Below are positions 1 to 8,458 of a stretch of 64,000 nucleotides of DNA, piece after piece. A model generated the notes under the pieces. The model saw only the letters and a program-made list of their open reading frames with translations. It searched no databases and was not told the DNA's origin. The first letter of the stretch is position 1, and the number at the start of each line of letters is the position of its first letter. The position numbers were made by a program, and so were the translations under genes. Origin of the DNA: Bacteroidales bacterium (lineage in GTDB: Bacteria > Bacteroidota > Bacteroidia > Bacteroidales > UBA932). The stretch is from the NCBI GenBank assembly GCA_023227835.1, contig JALOCI010000001.1:62001-126000 (forward strand), written 5' to 3'.

Positions 1-537
1 AATAACCGAGCCGCGGCTGGCCATTACATTTCCGTATCGCGTACAGCATATCGTCGTCGGAGTACCTTTGCCAAGCGATCGCCCCTTAGCAATTGCAACC
101 TTCTCCATCATCGCCTTGCTGATACCCATTGCATTAATAGGGTAGGCGGCCTTGTCTGTACTAAGGACTACCACATTTTTAACCCCGTGTTCAATAGCTG
201 AGTCTAGTACATTTTCAGTCCCAATCACATTTGTGCGTACCGCCTGCATTGGAAAAAACTCACAAGATGGCACTTGCTTTAAGGCTGCTGCATGGAAAAC
301 ATAATCCACTCCAACCATCACTCCATCAACAGACCTTTTATCTCGAACATCTCCAATGTAAAACTTGACTTTAGAGTTTTGAATGGAGTGACGCATATCG
401 TCTTGTTTTTTTTCATCACGGGAAAAAATACGGATTTCTTTATATTGATTATTATCTATAAAGCGACGGAGCAAAGCATTACCGAAGGAGCCTGTTCCTC
501 CAGTGATAAGAAGAATTTTATTTGAAAAGTTTAACAT
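1..537 (-). CDS. UDP-GlcNAc 4,6-dehydratase/5-epimerase (CapE/FnlA/WbjB type), 3' part beyond window
   Basis: An open frame of exactly 179 codons runs from the ATG at 537 to base 1 without a stop, so the gene continues past the left edge. Its start shows the Rossmann motif TGGTGSFG (residues 12-19), then GDVRD, FHAAALKQVP and LSTDKAxxPxNxMGxxK. That is the arrangement of extended SDR inverting 4,6-dehydratases, where Met replaces the usual Tyr of YxxxK. Members such as CapE and FnlA act on UDP-GlcNAc in the cytoplasm as the first step to UDP-L-FucNAc or related deoxy-amino sugars. It is the most promoter-distal gene of the cluster seen here; FnlB/FnlC partners would be expected further left. 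A plain PseB-type dehydratase is the main alternative. The WecF-like transferase at 12.1-13.3 kb would suit a FucNAc product, but that link is inference. Confidence 0.88.
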   Translation of the reverse strand, partial: MLNFSNKILLITGGTGSFGNALLRRFIDNNQYKEIRIFSRDEKKQDDMRHSIQNSKVKFYIGDVRDKRSVDGVMVGVDYVFHAAALKQVPSCEFFPMQAVRTNVIGTENVLDSAIEHGVKNVVVLSTDKAAYPINAMGISKAMMEKVAIAKGRSLGKGTPTTICCTRYGNVMASRGSVI

Positions 538-637
538 ATTGTTGATTCCAAATGTTAATAATAAATTTATTAATGAGTTACTTTATTTCTGATGGAGCCG
601 ATAAACTAATAAAAACTATATGGTACCTTCCTTGATC

Positions 638-1475
638 CTATTTTCTAATTCTACTATCTAGCCCTAAAAGTTGGTAAAGCGTTATCCCAAGTTTGAATGC
701 CCAAGCATTGTTCTTGTAATGCAGATATTTCTTAGGAAGTTTGTAATATGACATAAGCTCTTCTTCAGTAATTTCAAGTTTATTTGCAACTTGCTTAAAC
801 ATTAATAAACTTTCCTCTTCAGGTACTGGTGTTTTTTTAAAATCTCAAAAACCTCATCTCTAGTAATCTAACCAGTTACAACGAGACTTTATAGTCGGGT
901 TCTGCGTATATCACATTCGAAACGAGTCGGTATCCACCAAGCCTCAAGAAATTTGGTAATTAAATCTTCAAAATGTTTCTTTTCATATACCTGATAACTA
1001 TACTTGTACTCTAAAGTTTCAACCACATTTTTTTATATAAGGAACGAAATTTAGTAACTGAAGTGTTCTTACACCTTTCATATAAGGTAGCCAAACTTGT
1101 GTTTAAAGCCAGTTGTATAGAACAGCGCTTTGTCTTTCTATTACCATGCTTTTTTTACACATCCTTATTATATGTTTTATCTGCAGTTGGGCCTGGTCCT
1201 TCAAACCATGACTCTGAGTCGGTAATAATTTCTGTACTAATATTATAACCATTGAGTATATACTTAACACCTAATTGTTGTGAATAATTGTCTATTTGTG
1301 TTATAAAAGCGTGATCTTGAGGAGCATCTAAACCTGCGTGTCCTGTTCCATAATTCCACCAAGGAAGTATTCTGGCCTCGTTTTCTTTGCACCTTTTAAA
1401 AACCCCGTTTTTGTCACTTGTGTCCATTACACAATTTTAACAAACATGATAGGGTCTGTTGTGCTTGTCTTCCAT
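638..1475 (-). pseudogene. Decayed N-acetyl sugar amidotransferase (WbpG/PseA-like)
   Basis: Reading the minus strand by hand in shifting frames recovers family-like blocks in the correct order: CVMDTSD near the start (ATG at 1475), PQDHAF, KYILNGYN, LNFVPYIKK, FLEAWWIPTRF, ITRDEVFEILKKTP and a C-terminal tail ending LLGLDSRIRK with a stop at 638. The frame is broken repeatedly: a TAA codon before NCVMDTSD, frameshifts at runs of A near 835 and 1030, and two more in-frame stops (TAA, TAG) between about 865 and 895. The segment that should carry the SGGxDS PP-loop, between GHA and PQDHAF, is missing; the remnant is about 840 bp against roughly 1.1 kb for the family. The intact enzyme uses ammonia to turn an acetamido group into an acetamidino group on nucleotide-linked sugars. 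This copy must be inactive. Family assignment rests on remembered motifs. Confidence 0.75.
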
Positions 1476-1487
1476 AATGTAAATATA

Positions 1488-2678
1488 TTAGTTTCTATTT
1501 AATTGTTCATAAAGAAGGATATAATTCATGAAGCATTCATCTTTATTAAAATATTTTTCAGCCCGTAACCGACAATCATAGGCTGAGAGAGGTTGATATT
1601 TAACTTTTTTTATAATTTCAACAATTGATTTGACGTCTCCCGGATCAACTAAATATCCAGTATTTTCATCGATAGTTTCTGGGCTTCCTCCAGTTCTATA
1701 GGTTATTACAGGAGTGCCACATGCCAGAGATTCCAAATTCACAGTAGGAAAACTGTCGGCATAAGTTGGATTGACAAAAATCCCGGCCTCAGAATATAAC
1801 ACAGCAAGTTCCTCAACTGATTCTGTCCTCGCTATTCCAATTATACCAGCAGGTAAATCATTGATTTGTGCCTTTGTTAATCCGACAAGTACGATGTCAT
1901 ATTCTTCAAGAGGAAGAAGTTCTCTCAACTTAAAAAAATCGTATAATCCTTTTTCTTTTCCCCAAGCAGTAGCAACTCCCAAAATTGAGAGTTTTGATGT
2001 TTTTTTTGCACAAGGTTTGAACTTGCTGATATCTATGCCATTATTTATAACTCTAATATTCTTATCTTTCAAGAAAGAAGACCTAGCAAAAGATGCCAGC
2101 CAATCAGAAACTGTCACTATGAAAAGATTTTTGTTGGAAGTAAAAAGAGATTTTTTGAGAATGATATTTCGTCTAGATCTATCAATAATACTTCTTGGAT
2201 AAGATTTTTTTAGAGGACAGTCATGACAACCTACATCTTTCCACTTATAGCAGTTCGCTGTTATGAAGTGAGCGCAATGTCCAGTGAAAGCCCAACAGTC
2301 ATGAAATGTCCATATAATAGGGATATTAGTTTTATTTAAGTATTCGAACAAATACTTATAGTTGACATAGTATCCATGTATACAATGAAGTTGAATTACA
2401 TCTGGTTTAATCCTCTCAATCTTTTTAATAAGACGTTTTGTCGCATATACAGAAGCTAATCCATGATTGTCAAATAACAGACTTTGAGTAATATGGAAGT
2501 ATTCTTCCAATTTAGTTCCTACTTGAATTGGTTTCAACGCCGTCTTGCCAACATATCTAGCACCATGTGCAATATAGCATTCCCAACCCCTAGCTTTTGC
2601 AAGAGAACCTATACCTTCAGAAATATGGCCTGTGGATCCAATACCTAAACAGGTATCAATCTGAAGAAGAACGGGCAT
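1488..2678 (-). CDS. Glycosyltransferase family 4
   Basis: The 396-residue protein has the GT-B fold layout of GT4 retaining transferases. The N-terminal acceptor domain carries a glycine-rich GIGSTGHISEG segment. The C-terminal donor domain opens near SILGVATAWGKEKG and holds the conserved donor-site stretch PTYADSFPTVNLESLACGTPVI with the E-x7-E type motif. A cysteine cluster, HDCWAFTGHCAHFxxxxCxKWxxxGCHDCPL, lies at about residues 125-160; this insertion is frequent in capsule GT4 proteins and may bind metal. The product would add one sugar to the lipid-linked repeat unit on the cytoplasmic membrane face. Donor and acceptor cannot be read from sequence. It starts 4 bp after the upstream gene's stop, so it is part of the same transcript. 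Confidence 0.9.
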   Translation of the reverse strand: MPVLLQIDTCLGIGSTGHISEGIGSLAKARGWECYIAHGARYVGKTALKPIQVGTKLEEYFHITQSLLFDNHGLASVYATKRLIKKIERIKPDVIQLHCIHGYYVNYKYLFEYLNKTNIPIIWTFHDCWAFTGHCAHFITANCYKWKDVGCHDCPLKKSYPRSIIDRSRRNIILKKSLFTSNKNLFIVTVSDWLASFARSSFLKDKNIRVINNGIDISKFKPCAKKTSKLSILGVATAWGKEKGLYDFFKLRELLPLEEYDIVLVGLTKAQINDLPAGIIGIARTESVEELAVLYSEAGIFVNPTYADSFPTVNLESLACGTPVITYRTGGSPETIDENTGYLVDPGDVKSIVEIIKKVKYQPLSAYDCRLRAEKYFNKDECFMNYILLYEQLNRN

Positions 2679-2682
2679 AAAA

Positions 2683-3468
2683 TTATAAATTACAAACTTC
2701 TTTGAAGTTTTTTCTTGGGAACATATCTAAAGCTCCGCCATTTGTAATATTGTAAATATGAATGTTACGTTTTCTACAATAATCCGCCAAGTCATTTAAG
2801 TCTGTAAAATGTAAAAATGTAGAGAAGAAGGCTAATGCATGTTGCTTAGTAGTCATATTTTCTAACTCTGGATCTGCACCATAGAAATGACTTTCAGTAC
2901 TTTTTAGTAAATCATAAGCGCAACTATTACCATCAAATCCAGTAAAATATATATTATCAAAATTCTGAGATATACCATAACTAAAGCAACCTCCAGATAC
3001 TCCTAAAACATAGAAAGGAACAATCTTGTGTTGCCAGAAAAAACGGGAATCATATTTATATTTAATAAACCGAGGGTGAGTGTACCATTCAATAGGCATA
3101 ATAATTCGAATGTTTGGGCACATCTCAAAGATCTGATCTATCCATTCAATAGGCCACCGGCCATCTCTTAAGTTAGAATCAACAAAAACATGGTACTTAG
3201 GCTGTAATTCTTTGTATAATGGGTGCATAAAACCTCTATTTACAAACATCAAGTTTTTGCCTTTTAAAAGGCTAAGATCTTGTGTTTTTAATGATGGCCC
3301 GTTTAAAATTATGTATAAATCTTCACCCTTGCCTTCTTTAGGTAAAGAATTCATCCTTTTAGTAGCTCTTCTTCTGCGGATACTTAATGATTTCCCTATA
3401 TACCAGATCCAAAACACTCTTCTTACAACGAAAGTATTTATCTTCATCAAATCTTCAAAAAAACTCAT
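2683..3468 (-). CDS. GPSL-motif protein, candidate CMP-sugar glycosyltransferase (GT42/DUF115-like)
   Basis: The 261-residue protein contains ILNGPSLKTQDLSLL at about residues 53-67, followed by MFVNRGF, YHVFVD, an internal IYFTGFDG and a terminal NITNGGALDMFPR. The N-terminal GPSLK block and the later TGxD block recall sialyltransferases of family GT42 (CstII-like) and the DUF115/MptE-like family that includes flagellin Maf transferases. A related protein lies at 8459-9340 in the same cluster, with the same GPSL and GG(A/C)LxxFPR ends. Two cytidylyltransferase genes in the cluster make a CMP-linked donor plausible. That role is inference; database naming would probably be 6-hydroxymethylpterin diphosphokinase MptE-like, which does not suit a capsule locus. 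It sits directly between the KDG-type kinase and the GT4. Confidence 0.6.
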   Translation of the reverse strand: MSFFEDLMKINTFVVRRVFWIWYIGKSLSIRRRRATKRMNSLPKEGKGEDLYIILNGPSLKTQDLSLLKGKNLMFVNRGFMHPLYKELQPKYHVFVDSNLRDGRWPIEWIDQIFEMCPNIRIIMPIEWYTHPRFIKYKYDSRFFWQHKIVPFYVLGVSGGCFSYGISQNFDNIYFTGFDGNSCAYDLLKSTESHFYGADPELENMTTKQHALAFFSTFLHFTDLNDLADYCRKRNIHIYNITNGGALDMFPRKNFKEVCNL

Positions 3469-3477
3469 AATTCAAAT

Positions 3478-4515
3478 TTATCTTTTTACTCTTCCACTTG
3501 TGTCACCATTTACAAGGCACTCAACCTCAGAAACCGATACACAATTGAAATCTCCTTTTATAGTATGCTTTAAACAACTGGCAGCAGTAGCGAAATCTAG
3601 AGCTTTCTTATCATTCTGATATTGAAGTAAACCATATATAAGTCCAGCCATAAAGCTATCACCACCACCAACACGATCTACAATGTCTGTAATGTCATAG
3701 CGACTACTTTCAAAAAGATGTTTACCATCATAGAGTATCCCTCCCCATGTGTTATGATTGGCATTGATGGCACCACGGAGTGTAATCGCCATTTTTTTGC
3801 ATCTAGGGAACTTCCGCATCATCTGCTGACAGACACTTATGAAACTAATTTGGTTAACTTGTCCTCCAGTATTGGCCGAATCAAAGTTTTGAGGCTTAAT
3901 TCCAAAAACTTTATCACAGTCTTCTTCATTTGCAAGTATGATATCGCTACCAGAAACCAATTCAGACATAACCTCTTTTACAGACTTACCATAAAGCCAA
4001 AGATTATCCCTGTAATTGATGTCACAACTGACAGTAACCCCAAGTTTATTGGCTGTCCGGATGGCCTTCAAACACTCATTTGCAGCATTTTCAGAAAGGG
4101 CTGGCGTGATACCAGTCCAGTGGAACCAAGAAGTGCCTTTTAAAATTTTTTCCCAATTGAAGATCCCCTCCTTAACTGTAGCTATCGAACTATCTTCACG
4201 ATCATAATAAATCCTTGATGGGCGAGCGTTACTACCGGTTTCCAGATAAAGGACACCAATTCTTTTACCACTTCGCTGGATATGAACAACACCTACATTA
4301 TGTCCCCTGAGGTCCATAATACATCTTTCTGCTATTGGGTTATGAGGCAAACATGTAATAAACTCTGTTGCGATACCATAGTTGGCTAGAGACACAGCTA
4401 CATTAGCTTCTGCACCTGCATAGCTGACATCAAATCTGTCAGTTTGAATAAGCTTAAGATAATCCGGCGCACTCAAACGCACCATAATTTCGCCAAATGT
4501 TACAACTTTTTTCAT
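3478..4515 (-). CDS. PfkB-family sugar kinase, 2-keto-3-deoxygluconate kinase type
   Basis: The 345-residue protein begins MKKVVTFGEIMVRLSAP and has the ribokinase-like YAGAEANVAVSLANYG segment (residues about 31-46) and the C-terminal PfkB signature with DIVDRVGGGDSFMAGL, whose Asp is the catalytic base. This matches KdgK-type kinases, which phosphorylate 2-keto-3-deoxy sugar acids with ATP. Its ATG overlaps the TGA of the cytidylyltransferase (ATGA), so the two are probably translationally coupled. A catabolic kinase is unexpected inside a capsule locus. Beside an aldolase and a CMP-transferase it may instead phosphorylate a 3-deoxy-ulosonate, or a precursor, destined for the polysaccharide. 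Kinase family is firm, substrate is not. Confidence 0.85.
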   Translation of the reverse strand: MKKVVTFGEIMVRLSAPDYLKLIQTDRFDVSYAGAEANVAVSLANYGIATEFITCLPHNPIAERCIMDLRGHNVGVVHIQRSGKRIGVLYLETGSNARPSRIYYDREDSSIATVKEGIFNWEKILKGTSWFHWTGITPALSENAANECLKAIRTANKLGVTVSCDINYRDNLWLYGKSVKEVMSELVSGSDIILANEEDCDKVFGIKPQNFDSANTGGQVNQISFISVCQQMMRKFPRCKKMAITLRGAINANHNTWGGILYDGKHLFESSRYDITDIVDRVGGGDSFMAGLIYGLLQYQNDKKALDFATAASCLKHTIKGDFNCVSVSEVECLVNGDTSGRVKR

Positions 4516-5216
4516 ACTTTTTGACGTCCGTAAAGATTTGTATAAATTATTTCAGCAATTACAAAATCATCTGGCCAATCTACATCAAATGAATGGAGTC
4601 CATCCATCACATAAAGAAACGGTTTCTTTCCGATTCTGTTTTTTTGCTCAAAATATACCTCACGCTTTGCAAGGAACATTGTATGGTTTATCTCGTATAG
4701 TGGTTCTAAGTCTTGAGTCCTTGGCCAAGGAACTGTTGTATTATTGTTTATTAACTTACCATCCTTATTCAATAGAAAATTTTTCAGTTCAGCAACACCA
4801 ACCAAAGAATCATAACCTTCTGTTAATTTTTTCAAATAAATATGAATGCCTGCGTCATATTGTTCAGCTCCTGCCAATGGAGTAGTCACATGACCCCAAA
4901 GGATATGAGCAGCATCTGTGATAGTTGGCACATAACAAATGAGGTCCTGAAGATTGGTTGTACTCAGACAAAGTCCTTCTGGTCGAGTAATAATACGTAC
5001 ACGATTATCTTCTTTTGAATACTTCTCTGCAATTTCTATACAGGTTTCATCGTTGGTAGAGATTATAATTTCATCTATCAATAAAGAAGAAAGTAATTGA
5101 CTGATCTTGTTCTCTATCAGACCACCCTCAATGCCTGCGAATGGTTTGGTATTCTTGTCCTTTACTCGTTCACTACCTTTGCGGACAGGAAGGAAAAAAG
5201 CAACTTTATTACTCAT
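4512..5216 (-). CDS. NeuA-like acylneuraminate/ulosonate cytidylyltransferase (second copy)
   Basis: The 234-residue protein opens with FFLPVRKGSERVKDKNTKPF, the CTP-binding loop pattern of CMP-sialic and CMP-ulosonic acid synthetases, and continues with EIIISTND and VPWPRTQDLEPLYEINHTMFLAKR, the sugar-binding half. Such enzymes activate a 2-keto-3-deoxy sugar acid with CTP and release pyrophosphate. It follows the HMGL-type aldolase by 12 bp and overlaps the KDG-type kinase by 4 bp, which makes a three-gene biosynthetic unit. A related but different cytidylyltransferase, also with the PRTQDLEP(L/I)(Y/W) stretch, sits at 19508-20155 beside KdsA, so the polymer may hold two different CMP-activated acids. 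The exact substrate cannot be inferred. Confidence 0.85.
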   Translation of the reverse strand: MSNKVAFFLPVRKGSERVKDKNTKPFAGIEGGLIENKISQLLSSLLIDEIIISTNDETCIEIAEKYSKEDNRVRIITRPEGLCLSTTNLQDLICYVPTITDAAHILWGHVTTPLAGAEQYDAGIHIYLKKLTEGYDSLVGVAELKNFLLNKDGKLINNNTTVPWPRTQDLEPLYEINHTMFLAKREVYFEQKNRIGKKPFLYVMDGLHSFDVDWPDDFVIAEIIYTNLYGRQKV

Positions 5217-5228
5217 GTCTGTTAACTA

Positions 5229-6761
5229 TTATATGAACTGATATATGGATACAATATCAAGATCTTTATATAGTGAGGGAGTAAGTGATTTTAGTTTACT
5301 CCCTTTTAAAGCTTGAAATGCCTGAAAAATAGTTTTATTTTCATACGCTAATGCCACCTCTTTTTCCGATAGGACATTACCAGGATAGCCGTCGTAACCT
5401 ACCATGAAAATAATACCATCTGTTAAGTTCATAGCCAACTCCAAAGCAATTGTGGTTACCGAATCTTTGAATTCGTCAACAAAAGACACCTTTTCTAGCT
5501 CAAATGTTGATTCGGTCGCATAGCTTGGTACTTCAGTACCCATAGTTCTTGGATATGGAGGTAACACACACACACCCTTGAAGAAATCCTTGCCAACATT
5601 AGCTGTCAATCTATGCCCCTCATTTCCAACAAGACAAAAATATTGTGGTGAACATATGTTTATAAATGGTTTAGCTTGTCGTGCAGTAGAAAACACAATG
5701 GCAGTATTTGATCCTTTCTTCAGAAACTCTTTTATTGCATCAAAGTGTTCTATAACACTATTTCCGCCCCCTACAACCAGAACTTGACTGTATTTATGAG
5801 ACACTTCCAACAACGGAAACTTAGCATTATCCTCCTTTTTATCAACTCTGTTATCAAGAGCTCTTACGATGCTGTTAAATGAATATACACGATTACTTAC
5901 CCAATCCATCACTTCTTTCTGAGGAAAAGAATTTGCACCAGATATCATGTATGGAAGAATTGTACCCCAGCGATACTTTTCCATCAAGGGTGTAAATGCT
6001 GTGATTACCTCTCCAAGTTCATTAAAGTTCACAGATAGGCCGTCATGCTTGTTCATATAAGTAAGAAGAAGTTCCAGGTTGAGGTTACCTGCTCCTCTAC
6101 CCATTCCAAGAACAGTGGCATCAACACTGTCAACGCCACATTCTATGGCTGTGATAGTGTTTATCAGACCAAGTTGGAGATTGTTATGACCGTGGAACCC
6201 GATCTTGCATGAAACATGTTTTTTTACCTCGAAAAATATCTCATTAACCTTATCTGGAGTAATGCCACCATAGGAATCGACCATATTAAATACGTCAATA
6301 ATACCATTCATATTGGCTAGTCTAGGGATAAGCCCCTCAAATTGTTGCCAGTTTGACATATACATCATATTGAAAGCCACTTCAAATCCTAACTCCTTTA
6401 CAAGTTTCGCTAGAGAAATTGCTCTATCTAGATTCTTTGGATCAACAGCAAGCCTAATCATTTCAACTTTCCCCATAATAGGTTCCAACAATACCTTGAG
6501 ATCTTCAGGTATGGTGCTCTTCTCATTAAGCATTATTGCCAATTTTTTTTTAGAAAGTTCACTTATATGATCAATTACTGAAATAGGGCAGTACCCAAAT
6601 TTGCCTTGGTATTCCTTTTGAGGCTTATTCCGATAACCCAGCTCCAAATAATCAATCGGAAGTGCATTCATTGCCTTTACATAGGCATCAACTATCTCGG
6701 AATTAAAATCCCAACTCGTGTAGTAACCACCATCACGAAGGGTGCAATCAAGTATTGTCAT
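5229..6761 (-). CDS. HMGL/DmpG-type aldolase with an extra C-terminal Rossmann-like domain
   Basis: I start the gene at the ATG at 6761 (MTILDCTLRDGGYYTSW), giving 510 residues; an upstream non-ATG start would overlap the preceding glycosyltransferase. The N-terminal ~270 residues form a DRE-TIM metallolyase barrel: LDCTLRDGG supplies the Arg-Asp pair, IGFHGHNNLQLGL gives the metal-binding His-x-His, and VDATVLGMGRGAGN is the typical end of the barrel. Relatives include 4-hydroxy-2-oxovalerate aldolase and HMG-CoA lyase, which make or break C-C bonds using pyruvate-like enolates. From about residue 325 a second domain begins with VLVVGGGNSVIEHF, resembling a nucleotide-binding fold with no function I recognise. 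Together with the next two genes it suggests formation and activation of a 2-keto-3-deoxy acid; this is inference. Confidence 0.8.
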   Translation of the reverse strand: MTILDCTLRDGGYYTSWDFNSEIVDAYVKAMNALPIDYLELGYRNKPQKEYQGKFGYCPISVIDHISELSKKKLAIMLNEKSTIPEDLKVLLEPIMGKVEMIRLAVDPKNLDRAISLAKLVKELGFEVAFNMMYMSNWQQFEGLIPRLANMNGIIDVFNMVDSYGGITPDKVNEIFFEVKKHVSCKIGFHGHNNLQLGLINTITAIECGVDSVDATVLGMGRGAGNLNLELLLTYMNKHDGLSVNFNELGEVITAFTPLMEKYRWGTILPYMISGANSFPQKEVMDWVSNRVYSFNSIVRALDNRVDKKEDNAKFPLLEVSHKYSQVLVVGGGNSVIEHFDAIKEFLKKGSNTAIVFSTARQAKPFINICSPQYFCLVGNEGHRLTANVGKDFFKGVCVLPPYPRTMGTEVPSYATESTFELEKVSFVDEFKDSVTTIALELAMNLTDGIIFMVGYDGYPGNVLSEKEVALAYENKTIFQAFQALKGSKLKSLTPSLYKDLDIVSIYQFI

Positions 6762-6780
6762 AATATAACACTTTTGAGGG

Positions 6781-7692
6781 TTATAATTTAAGTCTTCCTT
6801 TGAGAACAGTCGTACCTCTCGTAAAGAGCAAAGATGTAAAATCAACTATTCTGATATCCCTTTTTATAATCATTTTAATGCATTTTTTATAATTATGATC
6901 ATTTCTTAAAAAATAATAAAAGCGACTTTTATTAATTGATTGGTAGAAATATCTCCTATCCGAACTGCTTAATTCGTCGATATCTGATTGAAAATTATTA
7001 ATATACTTTTCTATCACCAATTCATAATTTATTGGATTGTCATAAGCATGGACATGAACAATTAAACCCGGTTCGGCAGAATATGCAATCTTATATCTCT
7101 TTAAAAGTTTAGTTAAAATCTCATGATCTTGGTTACGAATAAAAGTTTCATCGAAGCCACCGACACTTTCGAATGCTTCCCTCTTGATAAGCAAATTTGA
7201 TCCTGCAGCCAAACATATTTTTTGAGAAAGAGCTTCTATATATAGATACCCTTCTTCATGTTCTCTACTTTCTACTGGTTTTCCATTTTCTTTTTTGGAA
7301 TAATAACGAGAATAACAGACAGCCCATTCTGCCCCTTTTGTTTCAAGAATCTCCACTTGAGATTGTATTTTATTTGGCAAGAATTCATCATCATCATCTA
7401 GGAAGGCAAGATATGTACTATTTGAGAATCTTGCGCCTGTATTCCTAGCAGCTGATCCTCCTTTATTATGACTATGCTTAATATAATGCAATCTAGGATT
7501 GTTTTCATACAATAGCATTTTTGCTTCGGTTAACAAACGCCCTTCTGTTTCTGGATTATTGTCATCCACTACAATAATCTCTATGTTTGTATATGTTTGA
7601 ACAAGAACACTATTGATAGCACGATCTAGTGTTATTGGACATTTATAAGTTGGAATGATAACGCTGACAAGTGACTCTCCTTTATTCTCCAT
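6781..7692 (-). CDS. Glycosyltransferase family 2
   Basis: The 303-residue protein has a classical GT-A fold start, VSVIIPTYKCPITLDRAINSVLVQTY, with VVDDNNPE for nucleotide contact and FLDDDDEF as the metal-binding DxD-like motif near residue 97. GSNLLIKREAFESVGGFDE and IRNQDHEILTKLLK supply the acceptor side and the ED-like catalytic region. It would transfer a sugar from a nucleotide donor to the growing repeat unit at the membrane's inner face by inversion. It lies 5 bp after the frameshifted acyltransferase. Donor and linkage cannot be predicted. No transmembrane segment is seen, so it acts as a soluble or peripheral protein. Confidence 0.9.
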   Translation of the reverse strand: MENKGESLVSVIIPTYKCPITLDRAINSVLVQTYTNIEIIVVDDNNPETEGRLLTEAKMLLYENNPRLHYIKHSHNKGGSAARNTGARFSNSTYLAFLDDDDEFLPNKIQSQVEILETKGAEWAVCYSRYYSKKENGKPVESREHEEGYLYIEALSQKICLAAGSNLLIKREAFESVGGFDETFIRNQDHEILTKLLKRYKIAYSAEPGLIVHVHAYDNPINYELVIEKYINNFQSDIDELSSSDRRYFYQSINKSRFYYFLRNDHNYKKCIKMIIKRDIRIVDFTSLLFTRGTTVLKGRLKL

Positions 7693-7697
7693 AAGCT

Positions 7698-8422
7698 CTA
7701 CTTATTTAATCTTTCACGATAAGTATTTATTTCTTCCAAAAACATTTGAAAACCATTATATGGCCTTTTTTGTCCCCAAAATTCCACCAAATAATTCCTG
7801 AATCTGAAATCTACAAATCCTTTAACTACTGGGTTGTTTTCGTATTCTTCTTTTGTTAGAAATAAGCTCCACTCTTCTGGAAAATCCTCAATTTTAGGAT
7901 CCCGTTTATATTTGTCAATAATACTGACACCATATTCTAGTGCTTCATCTCTGCATTGTTCTTTCCTTTTTTTATAATAATCCTCTACTGTACATATCAC
8001 TTTGGCCGGACATCCAGCCACAACAGATCCAGAGGGTATTGATTTAGTAATAACAGATCCCAAACCAATAATACAATTATCACCAATTGTTACACCTTTT
8101 AGAATCGTAACATCACGTCTAAAACAATATTATTTCCAATAACAACTTTCCCACTTGACGGAACGAAGTCATGATATAATTCCCTGAATACAAATGTTGA
8201 AAAATCATGTGTTAGAATAGAAAAATTATCATTGATGTCTACATTGTTTCCTATAGAAATTAATGAAGGTCTTGTTACATCAATAATCGAATGATTCGGA
8301 TGTCGAAAAAAAACGGCCGTTCCTATTCGAATCCCTTTAGATGTCAGGTATCTACAAAATCTGCTATTAGAGCTCATCGAATATTTAAGGTATAAATACC
8401 GGAGTACTTGTTTAAAAAACAT
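7698..8422 (-). pseudogene. Hexapeptide-repeat acyltransferase broken by a one-base frameshift
   Basis: Two adjoining minus-strand frames together encode one left-handed beta-helix acetyltransferase of about 240 residues. The first (ATG at 8422) carries the start, including IGNNVDINDNFSILTHDF and VVIGNNIVL, then falls to a stop. The second resumes with DVTILKGVTIGDNCIIGLGSVITKSIPSGSVVAGCPAKVI and reads to 7698. Restoring one base near 8119 (a single C on the plus strand where CC is expected) would read VLGRDVTILKG, exactly the expected hexapeptide pattern. The intact enzyme would O-acetylate a sugar from acetyl-CoA. Either the gene is truly inactivated, perhaps by phase variation or decay, or the base is a sequencing or assembly error. 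Neighbours on both sides are intact and close-packed. Confidence 0.8.
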
Positions 8423-8458
8423 ATTAAATAGAGTAAACAATAATAATGGTTTATGATT

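Noticed and set aside
1699..1712. GTGCCAC in the GT4 gene as another copy of the dispersed repeat
   Set aside because: Only seven bases match and they encode the conserved CGTPV motif of GT4 enzymes.
1771..2202. Plus-strand open frame of 143 codons inside the GT4 gene
   Set aside because: Lies wholly opposite a well-supported glycosyltransferase and has no family features; an antisense shadow.
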